NCBI GenBank assembly: GCA_902801985.1
Contig: CADCKD010000002.1
Location: 1 to 64,000, forward strand
Length of the DNA: 64,000 bases
Direction: 5' to 3'
DNA from: an uncultured bacterium
GTDB lineage: Bacteria; Cyanobacteriota; Vampirovibrionia; Gastranaerophilales; Gastranaerophilaceae
Position numbers and translations under genes: made by a program. Below are positions 62,644-64,000 of the stretch, one piece after another. Every line of letters begins with the position of its first letter. The stretch's first letter is position 1. Under the pieces are notes generated by a model, which did no database searches, was not told where the DNA came from, and saw nothing but the letters and a program-made list of their open reading frames with translations.

Positions 62644-63126
62644 ATGTTATCAATTAATAACCCCGTTCAAATACAACCAAACTTTCAAGGTTCACTTCGT
62701 GCATATAATCTTCAACTCCCTGCACAAAAACTTGCAGAAGTACAAAGATTATTTCAAACAAAAACAAAAGGCTTACCGGATGTAACATTGTACAATGAAT
62801 GCCCAAAAGACCAATTGGAACAATACGAACATACAACTTATTTTATTTTAGAAAAAGGTTTTGAAAAAATCATAACCTTGGGAAATCGAGCCGGAAACAG
62901 TTCCACAAAAGGAACAAAACCATTTGAAAAATATATTTTAGGCACAACTCACGGAACAATTGCAACAAAAAATATACAAAAAATGTTCAAATCTTTATCC
63001 GCAGATGAAATAGCAACAGAATTAGCCAATATAACAAAATGGGCAAATCATAAAGAAAAAATTAAAGAAGCTGTAAATAATGAACAAAAGTATGCAATAG
63101 TATATTCTCCTGTTTGGAAATTTTAG
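62644..63126 (+). CDS. Lineage-specific protein, 'INxPVQ...FQG' family (member 1)
   Basis: 160 residues, AAAGGAAA upstream. Starts MLSINNPVQIQPNFQGSLRA. Blocks shared with the next gene: KLAEVQRLFQTKTKGLPDVT, EHTTYFILEKG, MFKSLSADEIATELANIT. No signal or membrane helix. Unknown family; the two genes are tandem paralogues. Confidence 0.7.
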   Translation: MLSINNPVQIQPNFQGSLRAYNLQLPAQKLAEVQRLFQTKTKGLPDVTLYNECPKDQLEQYEHTTYFILEKGFEKIITLGNRAGNSSTKGTKPFEKYILGTTHGTIATKNIQKMFKSLSADEIATELANITKWANHKEKIKEAVNNEQKYAIVYSPVWKF

Positions 63127-63222
63127 TATAAAAGATTAATATTTGTAAAATTTCTATACCAAAATGGCAATTTTATTTTTTATACATGTTTATGCATACA
63201 AAATAATGTGAAAGGAGATAAC

Positions 63223-63783
63223 ATGTTAGCAATAAATACCCCGGTACAATCACCACAACAAAGTTTTCAAGGGAGATTACTTGTAGATGGAGTCAAACTT
63301 CCTAAAAGAAAATTAGCGCAAGTTGCACAAATTTTTGAAGAAAAAACCAAAGGTTTGCCTGATGCAACCTTGATAGGAAAACGTAGAAATAGTATAGATG
63401 GGACATTTTACCATACAACAAATTTCATTCAACAAGGAAATGATTTTGCCGCAATATTAACCAGTGAATTCAAAGAATTATTTAAAAAGCTTAGCCCTAA
63501 ACAAATTGCAACCGGTTTAGCTAACATGAGTAAAGCTGTTGCAAAAGAAGAACAAGCAATTGCACTTGAAAAAGAAATACAAAGTTTGAAAATAAAACGT
63601 AAAAACTTAATTGCACAAGCTGAGGCAATGAGAAATAACGGCAAAAACGTAAAATTTGCACAATTTAATGAAGCAAGCTCAAAACGTATGAATTTGAGAA
63701 TAACAAAATTGGAAATGGAACTCGATAAAATCAATAAAGAAGCGCAAAAAGAAATTAAATGTAAAGGCAATTGGCTTTTCTAA
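63223..63783 (+). CDS. Lineage-specific protein, 'INxPVQ...FQG' family (member 2)
   Basis: 186 residues from the ATG at 63223 after AAAGGAG; an in-frame start 15 bases earlier lies before the site. Starts MLAINTPVQSPQQSFQGRLL, with KLAQVAQIFEEKTKGLPDAT and LFKKLSPKQIATGLANMS, aligned with its neighbour. It carries an added coiled coil of about 60 residues (LEKEIQSLKIKRKNLIAQAE) before the end. Confidence 0.72.
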   Translation: MLAINTPVQSPQQSFQGRLLVDGVKLPKRKLAQVAQIFEEKTKGLPDATLIGKRRNSIDGTFYHTTNFIQQGNDFAAILTSEFKELFKKLSPKQIATGLANMSKAVAKEEQAIALEKEIQSLKIKRKNLIAQAEAMRNNGKNVKFAQFNEASSKRMNLRITKLEMELDKINKEAQKEIKCKGNWLF

Positions 63784-63935
63784 ATTTGTATTTGGAATTA
63801 TTTAATAGATATTACATTCACCCCCAAAATCTATATCATACCATTAAATAAGCCCTTTAAACAATAATTTAATTCAAATAGCAAAAAAATTTTTGTAAGG
63901 TTTTAAAACATACATGAGATTATGAGGATTTAACT

Positions 63936-64000
63936 ATGCAAATAAATAATATCCAAAGCTACAATATAAACCAAAAACCTTCATTTAAGTCAAAAATTGT
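63936..64000 (+). CDS. Start of a third protein with the same N-terminal motif (partial)
   Basis: Begins at 63936 after GAGG and runs off the window. The visible part, MQINNIQSYNINQKPSFKSK, keeps the M-x-IN-x-x-Q...F pattern of the two previous genes. Confidence 0.5.
   Translation, partial: MQINNIQSYNINQKPSFKSKI

Noticed and set aside
1-64000. tRNA, rRNA, tmRNA, RNase P or SRP RNA genes
   Set aside because: I looked for T-loop and acceptor-type patterns and the signature motifs of these RNAs and found none.

Overview
The window is AT-rich bacterial chromosome. It fits a non-photosynthetic relative of the cyanobacteria, most likely a gut or anaerobic Gastranaerophilales (Melainabacteria/Vampirovibrionia) organism. 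The support is a combination of traits. Cyanobacterial-line traits are a Ycf45/SpoIIIAA-type ATPase with an R3H domain, LL-diaminopimelate aminotransferase (DapL), SepF, and a short BamA/Omp85 that implies an outer membrane. Anaerobe traits are a flavodiiron protein with ferritin, a single-cluster ferredoxin, a CooC-like ATPase and corrinoid-type methyltransferases. No photosynthesis gene is present. The name is an inference; no rRNA gene lies in the window. I saw no tRNA, rRNA, CRISPR array, prophage or insertion sequence.

Layout. 1-3.2 kb: an edge copy of a palindromic repeat, a secreted-looking coiled-coil protein, a regulator, a truncated dehydrogenase and a candidate structured RNA. 3.2-8.2 kb: hibernation factor hpf, ferredoxin and a nucleoside salvage operon (udp, unknown gene, deoB). 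8.2-13.6 kb: Skp/OmpH, bamA, rsmI, then an operon of a BlaI-type repressor, an unknown protein and a serpin-like lipoprotein. 13.7-19.5 kb: a lone type III/flagellar-type export ATPase, an MFS transporter, rpsO, the Ycf45-like ATPase and a lineage-specific small protein. 19.6-28.8 kb: a hidden 52-residue gene, a methyltetrahydrofolate methyltransferase-like gene, TPR proteins, sepF, yggS, a ZIP transporter, rplI, a MetE/UROD-like protein and the CooC-like ATPase. 28.8-34.8 kb: a pseudopilin, a Xer recombinase, a TPR gene broken by one in-frame stop, and dapL. 34.8-42.2 kb: dnaG-rpoD, small lineage proteins, a PPTase, a DUF2130 protein and a Gdx-type SMR transporter. 42.2-47.9 kb: a structured leader, flavodiiron protein plus ferritin, then the lipid/ribosome operon (85-aa gene, yceD, rpmF, plsX, fabH). 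48-54.7 kb: pckA, engB, a second complex palindromic repeat, tpiA and three pseudopilins. 54.7-64 kb: a 40-residue peptide gene, lepA, PlsC-like acyltransferase, HEAT-repeat protein, sensor kinase, WG-repeat protein and a run of lineage-specific proteins sharing an N-terminal motif.

Three patterns stand out. First, ten genes have no Shine-Dalgarno sequence that decides the start and a -10 hexamer exactly six bases before the ATG, which predicts leaderless mRNAs; they include dnaG, lepA, engB, the export ATPase and the sensor kinase. Second, two copies of a highly structured palindromic element occur in opposite orientation (1-260 and 50728-51130). Third, a BlaI repressor with a perfect palindrome at its promoter heads an operon carrying a diverged serpin-like lipoprotein, with no beta-lactamase or BlaR1 nearby. 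Four pseudopilins share one C-terminal motif, and small paralogous families of unknown function occur in pairs.
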